Below are positions 24,119-32,545 of a stretch of DNA of 36,005 nt, in pieces; the stretch's first letter is position 1; every line of letters starts with the position of its first letter. The position numbers and the translations under genes were made by a program. The stretch lies in assembly GCA_022821495.1 (NCBI GenBank), contig JAJEDN010000042.1, positions 1-36,005 on the forward strand, given 5' to 3'. The stretch is from Candidatus Poribacteria bacterium (GTDB lineage Bacteria > Poribacteria > WGA-4E > WGA-3G). Under the pieces are notes generated by a model. It searched no databases and was not told where the DNA came from. It saw only the letters and a list, made by a program, of their open reading frames with translations.

Positions 24119-24907
24119 GTGCTACAAAAAGTTAATTTTGTGATATTAATCCTCGCTATTAGTTTAATTGCAACCAATCTTCCCGCCCAAATCGTTGAGG
24201 ACGGATTGGTGAGTTATTGGAGTTTCGATGCAAACAAGGTCAGTGGAAAAACCGTCACGGATGGAACAGGCAATTACGACGGTACTATCGGTGGTAATCT
24301 CAAAAAGGTTGCTGGTAAAATCGGTGATGCGTTAGAGTTTGATGGAAACGAAGCCAACTTTGTCGAAATTGATAAACCCGAAGAATTTGATTTCAATGCC
24401 GATTTCACATGGTCAGCATGGATTAAGACGGATAGTTCGGGACCTGGTGTGATTTTCGCGAAAACAGGCGGTCCAGGTACCGACGACAAGGGTCCCAAAA
24501 CCTTATGGGTTCGCAATGGCGTTCTTAATATAGATACGGGGTGGGTTGGCAATGTTGAAGACACCGAAAACATTGCTGATAATAAGTGGCACCACATCAC
24601 TGTTGTGGGCATACCGGAGGATAGTGCCGTCCACTTCTTCGTTGATGGTAAAGCAACAGCCGAAACGGTGATTAACCTTGCCGAATTTCCTGAAGACGGC
24701 TTTGAAAATCACATTTTCATCGGGTTAGACGGTAGAGCTGACGGCGAATTCGGTGTTTTCACAGGGATTATCGACGAGTTCAGCATCTATGACAGAGCTC
24801 TTGAAGAAGCCGAAATTAATCAAAACTTCCAAGCAGAGACGGGACTCGCTGTTGATCCGAACGGCAAACTCGCCGCGACGTGGGGGGCTATCAAAGCGCG
24901 ACAGTAG
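24119..24907 (+). CDS. exported LamG-domain protein
   Basis: The frame begins at 24065, but GGAG at 24107-24110 points to a GTG at 24119, which gives a clean signal peptide (VNFVILILAISLIATNLPAQ); 262 residues. LamG/Laminin_G_3 features are LVSYWSFDAN, VAGKIGDALEFDG, FTWSAWIKTD, WHHITVVG, VHFFVDGKA and GIIDEFSIYDRALEEAEI. The C-terminus LAVDPNGKLAATWGAIKARQ matches the tail of the LamG protein at 22038 and the CBM9-like protein at 26138. Its role is probably surface carbohydrate binding. It is followed 66 bases later by the methyltransferase gene. Confidence 0.85.
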   Translation: MLQKVNFVILILAISLIATNLPAQIVEDGLVSYWSFDANKVSGKTVTDGTGNYDGTIGGNLKKVAGKIGDALEFDGNEANFVEIDKPEEFDFNADFTWSAWIKTDSSGPGVIFAKTGGPGTDDKGPKTLWVRNGVLNIDTGWVGNVEDTENIADNKWHHITVVGIPEDSAVHFFVDGKATAETVINLAEFPEDGFENHIFIGLDGRADGEFGVFTGIIDEFSIYDRALEEAEINQNFQAETGLAVDPNGKLAATWGAIKARQ

Positions 24908-24973
24908 ACCCAATATATTGCCCGTTTCATTATATGGAGGTGCGTTTCTGAAACGTGCCTACACCCAAGCATT

Positions 24974-26113
24974 ATGGGAAATAGAATGAAGGTCGAGAAT
25001 CGAACTATTTTTGAAAACGACAATCTTCATATACTTCGTGGGCTTGACACAGATTCTATTGACCTGATTTATCTGGATCCGCCCTTCAATTCCAATCGAA
25101 CCTTTGAAGCAAAGGTAGGGAGCGCGGCTGCGGGGGCGACGTTCAAAGATTTTTGGACGTTGGACGATCTCGATGATACATCCCACGGTGAACTCGCGGA
25201 GAGAGAACCCGAACTCTATCACGCTATCAGTGCTGCCGAGTTCAGTCATGGGGAATCCATGAAGGCTTATCTCATCATGATGGGCATCCGGATGCTGGAG
25301 ATGTTCCGAATCCTCAAACCGACTGGGACGCTCTACCTTCATTGTGATGATAACGCCAGCCATTATCTCAAAATGATGATGGATAGTGTTTTTGGGAAAG
25401 ATAACTTTAGAAATGAGATTATATGGCAACGGGCGATAACCACCAAAGGCAACCTCAAAAAAGGACTCGCACGAGATTCCGATAGTATCTTCCGGTACTC
25501 AAAAAGTGATACGTACGTCTGGAACGTTGAGGCGGTCACGATCCCTTACGATATGGCGAATTTAGACGAGAAAACAAAACGTCAGTATTATTGTGTTGAA
25601 CCAGAAACCGAACGCCGCTTTTCGCTCACCTCTATAACAGCGCAGAGCTACGATCCTGATTCTCATTTAACTTACGCAGTGATGGGGATCGTTAGAACAT
25701 GGCGTTGGGCGAAAGATCGTATGCGCAAAGAGATTGAAGCGGGGCGCATCGTTCAAACGCGTCCCGGAAATGTACCACGATACAAGCGGTATCTTGATGA
25801 ACAAAAGGGCAAAAGACTGAACAATATTTGGGTAGATATTCCAAACTTGACCGCCAGAAGTAAAGAACGTATTGGATACCCTACACAGAAACCGATCGCC
25901 TTGTTAGAACGCATTATTGGAGCGAGCAGTAACCCTGATGACATCGTGCTTGATCCGTTTTGCGGGTGTGCTACCACGTGTGTCGCTGCGGAGCGACTAC
26001 AACGCCGATGGATCGGAATTGATTTAAGCCCTAAATCGTATGAACTCGCACAGTCGCGTCTCGAACAGTGCGGTATTTTTAAACCGGTTATCCACCGGAA
26101 AGGACAGTCCTAA
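24974..26113 (+). CDS. DNA adenine/cytosine-N4 methyltransferase (beta-type, N6_N4_Mtase)
   Basis: 379 residues from the ATG at 24974; an in-frame ATG at 24986 is an alternative and neither has a strong ribosome-binding site. The catalytic motif IV DPPF (35-38) comes before the AdoMet-binding motif I (DPFCGC, 327-332), the order of beta-class enzymes, with the target-recognition region between. 'GYPTQKP' and 'RWIGIDLS' are conserved flanking blocks. The enzyme methylates exocyclic amino groups of A or C in DNA. No restriction endonuclease, specificity subunit or Res helicase is adjacent, so it appears to be an orphan. A type ISP restriction remnant lies 3.5 kb away but is unrelated. Confidence 0.9.
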   Translation: MGNRMKVENRTIFENDNLHILRGLDTDSIDLIYLDPPFNSNRTFEAKVGSAAAGATFKDFWTLDDLDDTSHGELAEREPELYHAISAAEFSHGESMKAYLIMMGIRMLEMFRILKPTGTLYLHCDDNASHYLKMMMDSVFGKDNFRNEIIWQRAITTKGNLKKGLARDSDSIFRYSKSDTYVWNVEAVTIPYDMANLDEKTKRQYYCVEPETERRFSLTSITAQSYDPDSHLTYAVMGIVRTWRWAKDRMRKEIEAGRIVQTRPGNVPRYKRYLDEQKGKRLNNIWVDIPNLTARSKERIGYPTQKPIALLERIIGASSNPDDIVLDPFCGCATTCVAAERLQRRWIGIDLSPKSYELAQSRLEQCGIFKPVIHRKGQS

Positions 26114-26137
26114 GTTGACAGACAAAGGAGATCTAAA

Positions 26138-26917
26138 GTGAAAAAGTTTATGGCGTTTAAAATCGCCGTCACGATCATAACAACAGTTTCACTGTTATTC
26201 TATACGGCGAGTTTACCTGTTGATGCGAAACGTGATAAAGAATACGTCGCAAAACAGATTAGAAACCTTAAAGTAGATGGAAAACTTGATGAATGGGAAC
26301 GCGCTGAAATCGTTGCGTTTGATGAATTGAAGGATGTCGGCAACGGTATCCCGAAAGCCAATGATTTTACCGGTCAAGGTAGAGTCGCGTGGAGTGCCCA
26401 AGATCCGACCCGTATCTATTTCGCCGTCGAAATCACTGATGACGAACTCCAAGACATCAATCCTCCTGATGCCAGATGGTGGGAAGATGATAGCGTCGAA
26501 TTTATGTTTGATTTCAAAAATGGCATGGTGCGGGATACTCTCGTTCAGTGGACACTCGGCGCAAATGGCAAGGACTTATCCGCCGCCGCGTCGAAGGAGA
26601 ACACCGAATGGGTGCTCATCAAGGATGGGAACGATTATATCTATGAAGTTGCTATTGACCCGACGAAGCCGCGCGGCAACCCTCAGTTCGCGAATCCTGG
26701 GGAAGGAAAGAACTTCAAAGCGAAAGTTGGGTTAACGATCGGACTCAGTTTTCACATGAACGATTGTGAGGACGGGAGTCGCCAGCATCAGATCGGGTGG
26801 ATACCCGGCGGCGCATGGGATGGACTCGCCTACGGAGACCTCACTTTTGACGCTGAGATATTAGCCGTTGAACCTGCAGGCAAACTCGCGGTACTTTGGG
26901 GTTCCCTTAAACAGTAG
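26138..26917 (+). CDS. exported CBM9-like (sugar-binding) protein
   Basis: 259 residues from a GTG with AAAGGAG upstream. A signal peptide covers about 1-30 (IAVTIITTVSLLFYTASLPVDA). The mature part has the CBM9-like fold found in cellulose and heparin binding and in c-type cytochrome-associated proteins: VDGKLDEWERAEI, GRVAWSAQDPTRIYFAVEITDDEL, the 'WWEDDSVEFMFD' block and YEVAIDP. It ends LAVEPAGKLAVLWGSLKQ, the same type of tail as the two LamG proteins. It is separated from the methyltransferase gene by 24 bases. Confidence 0.8.
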   Translation: MKKFMAFKIAVTIITTVSLLFYTASLPVDAKRDKEYVAKQIRNLKVDGKLDEWERAEIVAFDELKDVGNGIPKANDFTGQGRVAWSAQDPTRIYFAVEITDDELQDINPPDARWWEDDSVEFMFDFKNGMVRDTLVQWTLGANGKDLSAAASKENTEWVLIKDGNDYIYEVAIDPTKPRGNPQFANPGEGKNFKAKVGLTIGLSFHMNDCEDGSRQHQIGWIPGGAWDGLAYGDLTFDAEILAVEPAGKLAVLWGSLKQ

Positions 26918-26921
26918 AGGG

Positions 26922-27129
26922 GTTATCAGTTGTCAGTTGTCAGTTTACCTCGCAGTGAGAGTTAAAGAAGTTCGTGAAGTCCAGTAAAGCCTCGTAAAGT
27001 GTAGCTAAAGTGTTTTGCTTGGGTGTTTCCCCTAAGAAATCTGTAAAGTTGATAACTTCATAACTTTAGCACACTTTCTAACATTGATAACCAATAACTA
27101 TTCCCTCTGATGACCGATAACTGACAACT
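26922..27129. repeat. nested inverted-repeat spacer, MITE-like
   Basis: AGTTGTCAGTT (26928-26938) is exactly complementary to AACTGACAACT (27119-27129). Inside this, AAAGTGTAGCTAAAGT (26996-27011) pairs with ACTTTAGCACACTTT (27063-27077) with one bulge. The outer arm begins with the direct repeat 'cagttgt cagttgt'. The whole spacer between the CBM9-like gene and the membrane-protein gene could fold as one long hairpin. No transposase is encoded. This may be a defective transposable or REP-type repeat. Confidence 0.55.
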
Positions 27130-27138
27130 ATTCAACAC

Positions 27139-29067
27139 ATGCCAGAATCTCGTGCCTCCTTTACATCTGGGATTACGCTCCGCGCACTCCTAATTGGTAC
27201 GCTCCTTACTATCGGGAACGCCTATTGGCTTGCCTACGCTGCGGAAATGATTCAGCCGCAGTTCCTTCTCAACTTCGTCTCGCTTTTCTTCAATGCTATT
27301 TTTACGCTTTTTGTTGTTATCGGTTTTAATCTTGCTTGGAAAAGACTTTCCCCCCGTAACGCACTAACCCCGCAGGAACTTCTTGTTATCTATATCATGG
27401 TTGTTATGGTATCCACTATGGGTGGACACTCGATGATGACCTTTTTGATCGGAACGCTGGCGCATCCGTTCCGATTCGCTACACCTGAAAATGAGTGGGC
27501 GTCTCTCTTCTGGCGTTACATCCCGACATGGTTCGTGCCTGAGGACTATGCACTGGATGCCTACTTTAAGGGCGGTTCGACCTTCTATCTCCCGAAGCAT
27601 CTACGCGGTTGGCTGGTGCCAATCCTCGTCTGGACGGGGTTTGTTACGCTGCTCTGGTTCACGCTAATATGTCTGAACACCATTATCCGTGTGCAGTGGA
27701 CGGAGCGTGAAAAATTGGCGTATCCGATCATCCAATTACCGCTCCAGATGGCACATGGACGCAAAAGTTTTTACAAAAACGGCACGATGTGGATAGGCTT
27801 TGCGGTTGCTGGGTTTATTGAACTTCTGGCAGGGTTGAGCCATTTATTTCCTCAGGTTCCCTCTATCCAGCTCAACTACTATTCGATCACACATCTGTTC
27901 ACAGACAAACCGTGGAACGCTATCGGGTGGATTTCGTTATCTGCCTACCCGTTTATTATTGGGTTGACCTTCTTCGTGCCATTAGATATTTCGATGTCAG
28001 CGTGGTTTTTCTATCTATTTGGTAAAGCTGAGCGGATTGTTCGTATCGGGATGTTGGGTGAAGGTGAACTCTATTTTGCGGAACGCGCAGGCGGGGCGTG
28101 GCTCGCTGTTGGTGCGTTGGCGTTGTGGGGGACGCGCAGGCATCTCCGCGATGTCATCCAAAATTGTTTGACAACCCAAAAGGCGTTCGATGATTCAAAT
28201 GAACCGATGCCCTACCGTTTTGCCATCGCTGGGTTAGTCTTCGGAGGTCTCGGGCTTACACTCTTTTCGGTGAAAGCGGGGATGTCCTTAGGCGGTGTGT
28301 TCGGTTTTATTGTTATTTTTATTGTGATGGCACTCGGTGTGACACGCGTTCGTGCCGAATTCGGACCGCCATCGCATGAGATTCTCGCACTTGATCCGGC
28401 ACGATTGATGGCAGTCACTTTCGGACCGCGGTTTGTCGGTACGGGGAATCTCACAATTATTTCGTTTTACTACTGGCTCAATCGGCTTAACGTCTCGCAT
28501 CCGATGCCGAATCAGCTGGAAGGGTTCAAGCTCGCGGAACGCTCAGGTATAAATAGTCGAAAACTGGTTTGGGTGATGATGTTCGCGATTGTTATCGGCA
28601 CGCTCGCCTCGTTTTGGGCGTTTCTCTATCTACTCTATGACACGGGCGCGCTGGCGGTGCATGGGTATATTGTCGGTATCGGCAACGAAGTGTTCGGGAG
28701 ACGTTTAGAACGGTGGATTAACAACCCTACCGGCCCGAATTGGGATGGGACGCAATCTATGGGGATCGGGGCAGCGATGACATGGCTCCTCTATTTCCTG
28801 CGCCATAAATTTATGTGGTGGCCCTTCCATCCGATCGGGTATGTGATGACCGCCGCTGCGTGGGGTGGACTTGCCGATTTCTGGTTCTCTGTTTTCCTCG
28901 GTTGGCTGGTAAAGTTCATCATCCTCGCGGTTTTCGGTTTACGGGCACATCAACGCGCAATCCCGTTCTTTTTGGGGTTGGTAATGGGCGATTATGTGTT
29001 TGTCGGAATGTGGGCACTGCTGGGGACACTGTTCAATATCCCGACGTATGTCCTCTGGTCACCTTAG
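27139..29067 (+). CDS. polytopic membrane protein of unknown function (DUF6785/OPT-like)
   Basis: 642 residues with many hydrophobic segments (for example LRALLIGTLLTIGNAYWL, FFNAIFTLFVVIGFNLAW, LLVIYIMVVMVSTMGGHSMM, FGFIVIFIVMALGVTRV and FMWWPFHPIGYVMTAAAWGG). I estimate 12 to 14 membrane helices. The pattern recalls a family of uncharacterised membrane proteins labelled DUF6785/DUF6784, and more distantly oligopeptide transporters; the name is from memory and untested. Conserved-looking motifs include 'RAEFGPPSHEI' and 'GPNWDGTQSMGIGA'. No ribosome-binding site is obvious and the gene follows a palindromic spacer. Transport is likely, but the substrate is unknown. Confidence 0.65.
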   Translation: MPESRASFTSGITLRALLIGTLLTIGNAYWLAYAAEMIQPQFLLNFVSLFFNAIFTLFVVIGFNLAWKRLSPRNALTPQELLVIYIMVVMVSTMGGHSMMTFLIGTLAHPFRFATPENEWASLFWRYIPTWFVPEDYALDAYFKGGSTFYLPKHLRGWLVPILVWTGFVTLLWFTLICLNTIIRVQWTEREKLAYPIIQLPLQMAHGRKSFYKNGTMWIGFAVAGFIELLAGLSHLFPQVPSIQLNYYSITHLFTDKPWNAIGWISLSAYPFIIGLTFFVPLDISMSAWFFYLFGKAERIVRIGMLGEGELYFAERAGGAWLAVGALALWGTRRHLRDVIQNCLTTQKAFDDSNEPMPYRFAIAGLVFGGLGLTLFSVKAGMSLGGVFGFIVIFIVMALGVTRVRAEFGPPSHEILALDPARLMAVTFGPRFVGTGNLTIISFYYWLNRLNVSHPMPNQLEGFKLAERSGINSRKLVWVMMFAIVIGTLASFWAFLYLLYDTGALAVHGYIVGIGNEVFGRRLERWINNPTGPNWDGTQSMGIGAAMTWLLYFLRHKFMWWPFHPIGYVMTAAAWGGLADFWFSVFLGWLVKFIILAVFGLRAHQRAIPFFLGLVMGDYVFVGMWALLGTLFNIPTYVLWSP

Positions 29068-29087
29068 TAACCAGCGGGGCAGGATGG

Positions 29088-29498
29088 CTAAGGGGTCGCA
29101 ATACGTTGTTGTTTCAGTGCTTCTATCTCTTCCGACAGTTCTTTAATCTTTTTATCTTGTTCGCGTTCATTTTGCCCGCGCCACGCCAGGAGAATCTGTG
29201 GAATTCCGACAGTCACAACAATTAGGACTATTAGTGCCGATATGAAGCCTACGACTAAGGTAAGTTTCCCTTCAACGCCCTCAAATTTGACATCAACATA
29301 CTCTTTTACCCGCTGCTCGGAAGCAACGATCTCCTCCTCAAGTTCCTTCCTCGCTATCGCAATCTCCTCTTTGACAATCACACGGACATCCTCTTTAACA
29401 ATTAGACGAATTTGCTCCAGATCCCGTGCTGTCAATTCACCGAACGCAGGATAGCAAAACACAAAAAATGCAATACCGAAAAATAAGATAGAACGCAT
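29088..29498 (-). CDS. small exported or membrane protein with coiled coil
   Basis: The frame extends to 29552, but AGGAGG at 29505-29510 lies six bases from the ATG at 29498; 136 residues. Residues 2-20 (SILFFGIAFFVFCYPAFG) look like a signal peptide or first membrane anchor. A highly charged heptad region follows, with the internal repeat R-L-I-V-K-E-D / R-V-I-V-K-E-E (31-46) and KELEEEIVASEQRVKEY (51-67). A membrane helix covers 79-105 and a charged helical tail 107-136. No homologue is recognised. It is convergent with the membrane-protein gene on the plus strand, whose end is 20 bases away. Confidence 0.7.
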   Translation of the reverse strand: MRSILFFGIAFFVFCYPAFGELTARDLEQIRLIVKEDVRVIVKEEIAIARKELEEEIVASEQRVKEYVDVKFEGVEGKLTLVVGFISALIVLIVVTVGIPQILLAWRGQNEREQDKKIKELSEEIEALKQQRIATP

Positions 29499-29560
29499 TA
29501 GAAACCTCCTTGAAAAAGTATTAAACCCTATTTTTCCCTTTTTGTCAAACAAATATAGCT

Positions 29561-30222
29561 CTACAATTCAGACAAACCTTTAACGATTTCCACTGTTTTT
29601 AGACTCACAGTGATAACACGCGCAATCAAATCCACAATATATCGCGGGTTACCCTCGCGGTTTGGGTCGTTTTTAATCCCGCTCCGTTTATCCACCTTGA
29701 CACGATACTGGTCCACCACCCACTCCAAAGCAGAACGCGTACCTAACTTATAATCATAAACCGCTACGGGGATGCCATCCAACGTCAAGAAGTCATTATA
29801 GGTCAACTGCGTCTTGTCTTTAGAGAGTTTCATCTTCTCCACATCCCAATTGACTCGCATGCCGGGGGTTTCAACCTTTCGGAGTTTATCGTATTTCGGA
29901 ACGGATTCGTAGTTGACGTGGAGGTCCGCTAACACCGCACCCGCCTCGGAAAAACCCCAGAAATCCGCTCCCAATACGCGAAGGGGAGCCCGTATTCGTC
30001 AAGGACTACACCGTCAATGACGATGCGGTTTCCCTTTCGGGTGTGCATCCCATACTGGGGGATAAGTGTGGCGTTGAGTTGTTTCGCACAGGTATCCAGT
30101 AAAAAGGCGAAGGGATTGCTAACCGCGCCTTCGTGTGTAGCGTTGTGGTGGTCGTATTGCTGGAGCGTAGTGTAGTAGTCCCGGATCGGTTTGTGGGTGG
30201 GTTTTAGGTTCAGTTTCGGCAT
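29561..30222 (-). pseudogene. type ISP restriction-modification enzyme, internally deleted remnant
   Basis: Two fragments in different frames lie end to end. From 30222 the first 85 codons (LKPTHKPIRDYYTTLQQYDHH, then NPFAFLLDTCAKQ, ending PFAYWE) resemble the N-terminus of type ISP enzymes. From about 29974 a second frame (GADFWGFSEAGAVLADLHVNYE ... ITVSLKTVEIVKGL) resembles their extreme C-terminus, with the 'DFWaFSeAG..LAdLH.NYE' and 'W(i/v).(d/e).YqV..Dk.SGI.NDPN' blocks. The central nuclease, helicase and methyltransferase domains (normally many hundred residues) are absent. The junction is near 29974. The gene is therefore a dead remnant; the assignment of the C-terminal part is firmer than that of the N-terminal part. 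Confidence 0.75.
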
Positions 30223-30463
30223 AGAGGTATGATAGCATGTTTGGGATTAGAAGGCAAGCGGTGTGAAATTTTTGGCATTCGGTGTTCTTTTTCTCTTGTA
30301 GGGTGGCAACTCCGATAGAGAAGTGATGATTTGACAGTAGGATGTCTTAAAATCCGCGTGCTCCGTGAAATTCGCGACAATCCGCGATTCTGACAGAAAA
30401 AGGATAACCTATCTCAATCCTAATGCTCGACAAAATGTTTACACACTCTCCTGACTCGCCAAT
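30223..30463. other. non-coding spacer with 'tccgcg' repeat-type sequence
   Basis: No gene was found. A segment near 30346-30395 with TCCGCG repeated at short intervals (tccgcgtgctccgtg, tccgcgattctgac) resembles the sequence near 32389-32430 before the outer-membrane protein gene, suggesting a dispersed repeat. GGGTGGCAACTC at 30301-30312 partly resembles the MITE/IS982-type end but has no partner. Confidence 0.4.
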
Positions 30464-30492
30464 TTGACATCTCCGTGAAAATTTGCTATACT
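30464..30492 (+). promoter_or_regulatory. strong sigma-70 promoter of the SDR gene
   Basis: TTGACA (30464-30469), a 17-base spacer and TATACT (30487-30492, 5 of 6 matches). The start site would be about 27 bases before the ATG at 30526. Confidence 0.75.
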
Positions 30493-30525
30493 CTGCACCA
30501 TTCAATTCATAGGAGTTATATCCCA

Positions 30526-31362
30526 ATGTACAACTTAACTGGAAAAGTCGCTTTAGTGACGGGCGCGAGCGGTAAAAACGGCATCGGACGCGCGATTGCC
30601 ACGCGCTTGGCAAAGGAAGGGGCGGATGTCGCTGTCAACGACATTACCGAGCATCCATACGCCGCGGATCAGGCGGACTGGCAAGGATTACCCGATGTCG
30701 TGCGTGAAATTGAGGCGATGGGACAACGCGCTATCAGCGTCGTCGCGGATGTTGGGGATGCTGAGCAGGTGAAAGAGATGGTTGACAAAACCGTCGCACA
30801 TTTCGGGAAAATCGACATTCTCGTCAACAATGCTGGCACGATGGCTGGCAAGGATCGTGTGCCTGTCGTAGATCTGGCTGAAGAAGATTGGGATCGGGTG
30901 CAGCGGGTCAATGTGAAAGGCGTATTCCTCTGTTCACAAGCCGTGGCACGTCATCTTATCGCGCAAGGAACCGGCGGCAAAATCATCAATATGTCTTCTG
31001 TTACCGGGAAACGCGGATCGGCGCGCTTCGCTGCATACAGTGCCTCGAAATTCGCTGTAATCGGCTTCACGCAATCGCTCGCCTGTGAACTTGCACCCTA
31101 TCAGGTCAATGTAAACGCGATTTGCCCTGGGCTTGTGGAGACAGAGCGATTTGGACATCTCGCATCTGTGCTAATGCCTGAGAATCTTTCCGCTGATGAA
31201 AAACTTTTGGAATACGAACGCCGCTCCGAGGCAGCCGTACCCATCGGGCGACTCGCCGAGGGAGCAGATGTCGCCAAGATGGCTGCGTTCCTCGCCTCAG
31301 ACGAAGCCGCTTACCTATCAGGGGTCTCTATCACTGTTTCAGGCGGCACAGTGATGGACTAA
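30526..31362 (+). CDS. classical short-chain dehydrogenase/reductase (SDR)
   Basis: The frame opens at 30475, but AGGAG at 30511-30515 and the canonical N-terminus MYNLTGKVALVTGAS support the ATG at 30526; 278 residues. All classical SDR features are present: TGASGKNGIG (an extended glycine-rich loop), DILVNNAGTM, INMSSV with the catalytic Ser, Y171-S-A-S-K175 and CPGLVETERFG. It is a NAD(P)-dependent oxidoreductase with an unknown alcohol or ketone substrate. It is convergent with the ADC-like gene, with only four bases between the two coding ends. Confidence 0.92.
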   Translation: MYNLTGKVALVTGASGKNGIGRAIATRLAKEGADVAVNDITEHPYAADQADWQGLPDVVREIEAMGQRAISVVADVGDAEQVKEMVDKTVAHFGKIDILVNNAGTMAGKDRVPVVDLAEEDWDRVQRVNVKGVFLCSQAVARHLIAQGTGGKIINMSSVTGKRGSARFAAYSASKFAVIGFTQSLACELAPYQVNVNAICPGLVETERFGHLASVLMPENLSADEKLLEYERRSEAAVPIGRLAEGADVAKMAAFLASDEAAYLSGVSITVSGGTVMD

Positions 31363-31366
31363 AAAA

Positions 31367-32215
31367 TTAACGCAAGATGCGTTGATCGCTGAGGTCTTTT
31401 CCGCCGACTGTCTTGACGATGGACGCGCCACGCCATTCCTTGACTTCCAGTTCATGGAAGGCGTTAACGATGTTGTATTGTGTCGGTAGGTCTTCCCAAC
31501 GCGCTTTGTGGAATTGCACTGTGCCTTCACCACGCCAGTGTTCTTGAACGACCCGATTCGGCGTACTCGCTGGTGTTAGCACAGCATAGGCGACATCCGC
31601 AGTCCCCCATTCCCCGGTTCTCGGTATGTATTTATAGTGGAGTGTACCGGTAAGCGGTTGCTCATCGCTCGGCTGTTTCGGTGGCGAAGCTGCGGGTTGT
31701 ATTGGAACCTGCTCCGTTGCGCTCACGTGCATATCCATAAACTTGAAACCCATCCAGCTGGCGGTGCAATGTGTTTCGCCGTTAAACGTTAGCGGATCTG
31801 GCAGTTCGCAATAGATTTTGGAGAACCCCAATTCCTCACGTCCTGTCAGAATCGGATCCGTAAGATTTTCCCATAACACCGTCAAAAGCGAGCCCGTCGC
31901 GCGGTCTACCTCACCGTTGAAAACCGCTGGAAAACTCACGCCGAGCGTATTGTAGCCGCGTCCTGCTAACCACTCAATTTCTTTCATATAACCCCCGGAT
32001 ACAGAGACCACAGGTTCACCGTTAAGCGCGAAACCCGGCGGTAAAAAAGCCTCAAGTTGTTCGCTATTTGTTAGGAAACTCACAGAAACTGATGTCGATT
32101 TCGGGTTATCTTTACACTCGAATTTTCTGCCGTCGGGTCCGTATCTCGGTCCTGTCCTCGGTCCAAAATGCGTCGGCATCCGATACATTGCATTCGGATC
32201 AAACTTATATGCCAT
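31367..32215 (-). CDS. acetoacetate decarboxylase-like protein
   Basis: The frame extends to 32245, but GGAGGG (32220-32226) precedes the ATG at 32215; 282 residues. The acetoacetate-decarboxylase-like fold is indicated by SFLTNSEQLEAFLPPGF, VSVSGGYMKEIEWLAGRGYN, WENLTDPILTGREELGFSKIYCELP and the C-terminal 'TQYNIVNAFHELE'. The catalytic Lys position appears kept at K133 (GFSK). Known members decarboxylate beta-keto acids or act as aldolase-dehydratases through a Schiff base. The Pro/Gln-rich insert near residues 170-190 is unusual. The substrate is unknown. Confidence 0.8.
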   Translation of the reverse strand: MAYKFDPNAMYRMPTHFGPRTGPRYGPDGRKFECKDNPKSTSVSVSFLTNSEQLEAFLPPGFALNGEPVVSVSGGYMKEIEWLAGRGYNTLGVSFPAVFNGEVDRATGSLLTVLWENLTDPILTGREELGFSKIYCELPDPLTFNGETHCTASWMGFKFMDMHVSATEQVPIQPAASPPKQPSDEQPLTGTLHYKYIPRTGEWGTADVAYAVLTPASTPNRVVQEHWRGEGTVQFHKARWEDLPTQYNIVNAFHELEVKEWRGASIVKTVGGKDLSDQRILR

Positions 32216-32390
32216 CTCATTCCCTCCATATCTTGGGTAGTACACCCTTATTGTATCAATATAGAGTCGAATGTCAAGCCTTAAGTATAGGGTTTACTAT
32301 AAATGGCTCTAAATGGCTCTTCAGGACTATTCAATTCTCTGGAAAACAGCTAAATTACCTTATGACTTTGACATCCCTAAACGCGAAAGT

Positions 32391-32420
32391 CCGCGTTCTC
32401 CGCGTTCTCCGCGTTCTCCG
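32391..32420. repeat. 9-base tandem repeat (CCGCGTTCT)
   Basis: CCGCGTTCT occurs exactly three times in a row (32391-32399, 32400-32408, 32409-32417), followed by CCG. It lies in the 330-base spacer between the ADC-like gene and the outer-membrane protein gene. The same spacer holds the promoter at 32473-32501. 'Ctaaatggct' also repeats here (32311-32320 with 32453-32461), with no assigned role. Confidence 0.7.
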
Positions 32421-32472
32421 AGATTCAGACAATTTGAAAATTGAATGATCCTAAATGGCTCTGATGCGGATA

Positions 32473-32501
32473 TGGACTTTGTGCCAGAAATGTGATACAA
32501 T
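32473..32501 (+). promoter_or_regulatory. candidate promoter of the outer-membrane protein gene
   Basis: TGGACT (32473-32478), a 17-base spacer and TACAAT (32496-32501) with an upstream TGA extended -10. It lies 44 bases before the ATG at 32546. Confidence 0.5.
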
Positions 32502-32545
32502 ACCTTCCAATACAACTATGTCTCTAAAACAGAATAGGTCATTTC

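Noticed and set aside
30301..30312. Possible third copy of the IS982/MITE end (GGGTGGCAACTC)
   Set aside because: Only about ten bases match and no partner end was found within a few hundred bases.
32391..32420. CRISPR-like array
   Set aside because: The unit is only 9 bases with no spacers; it is a simple tandem repeat.
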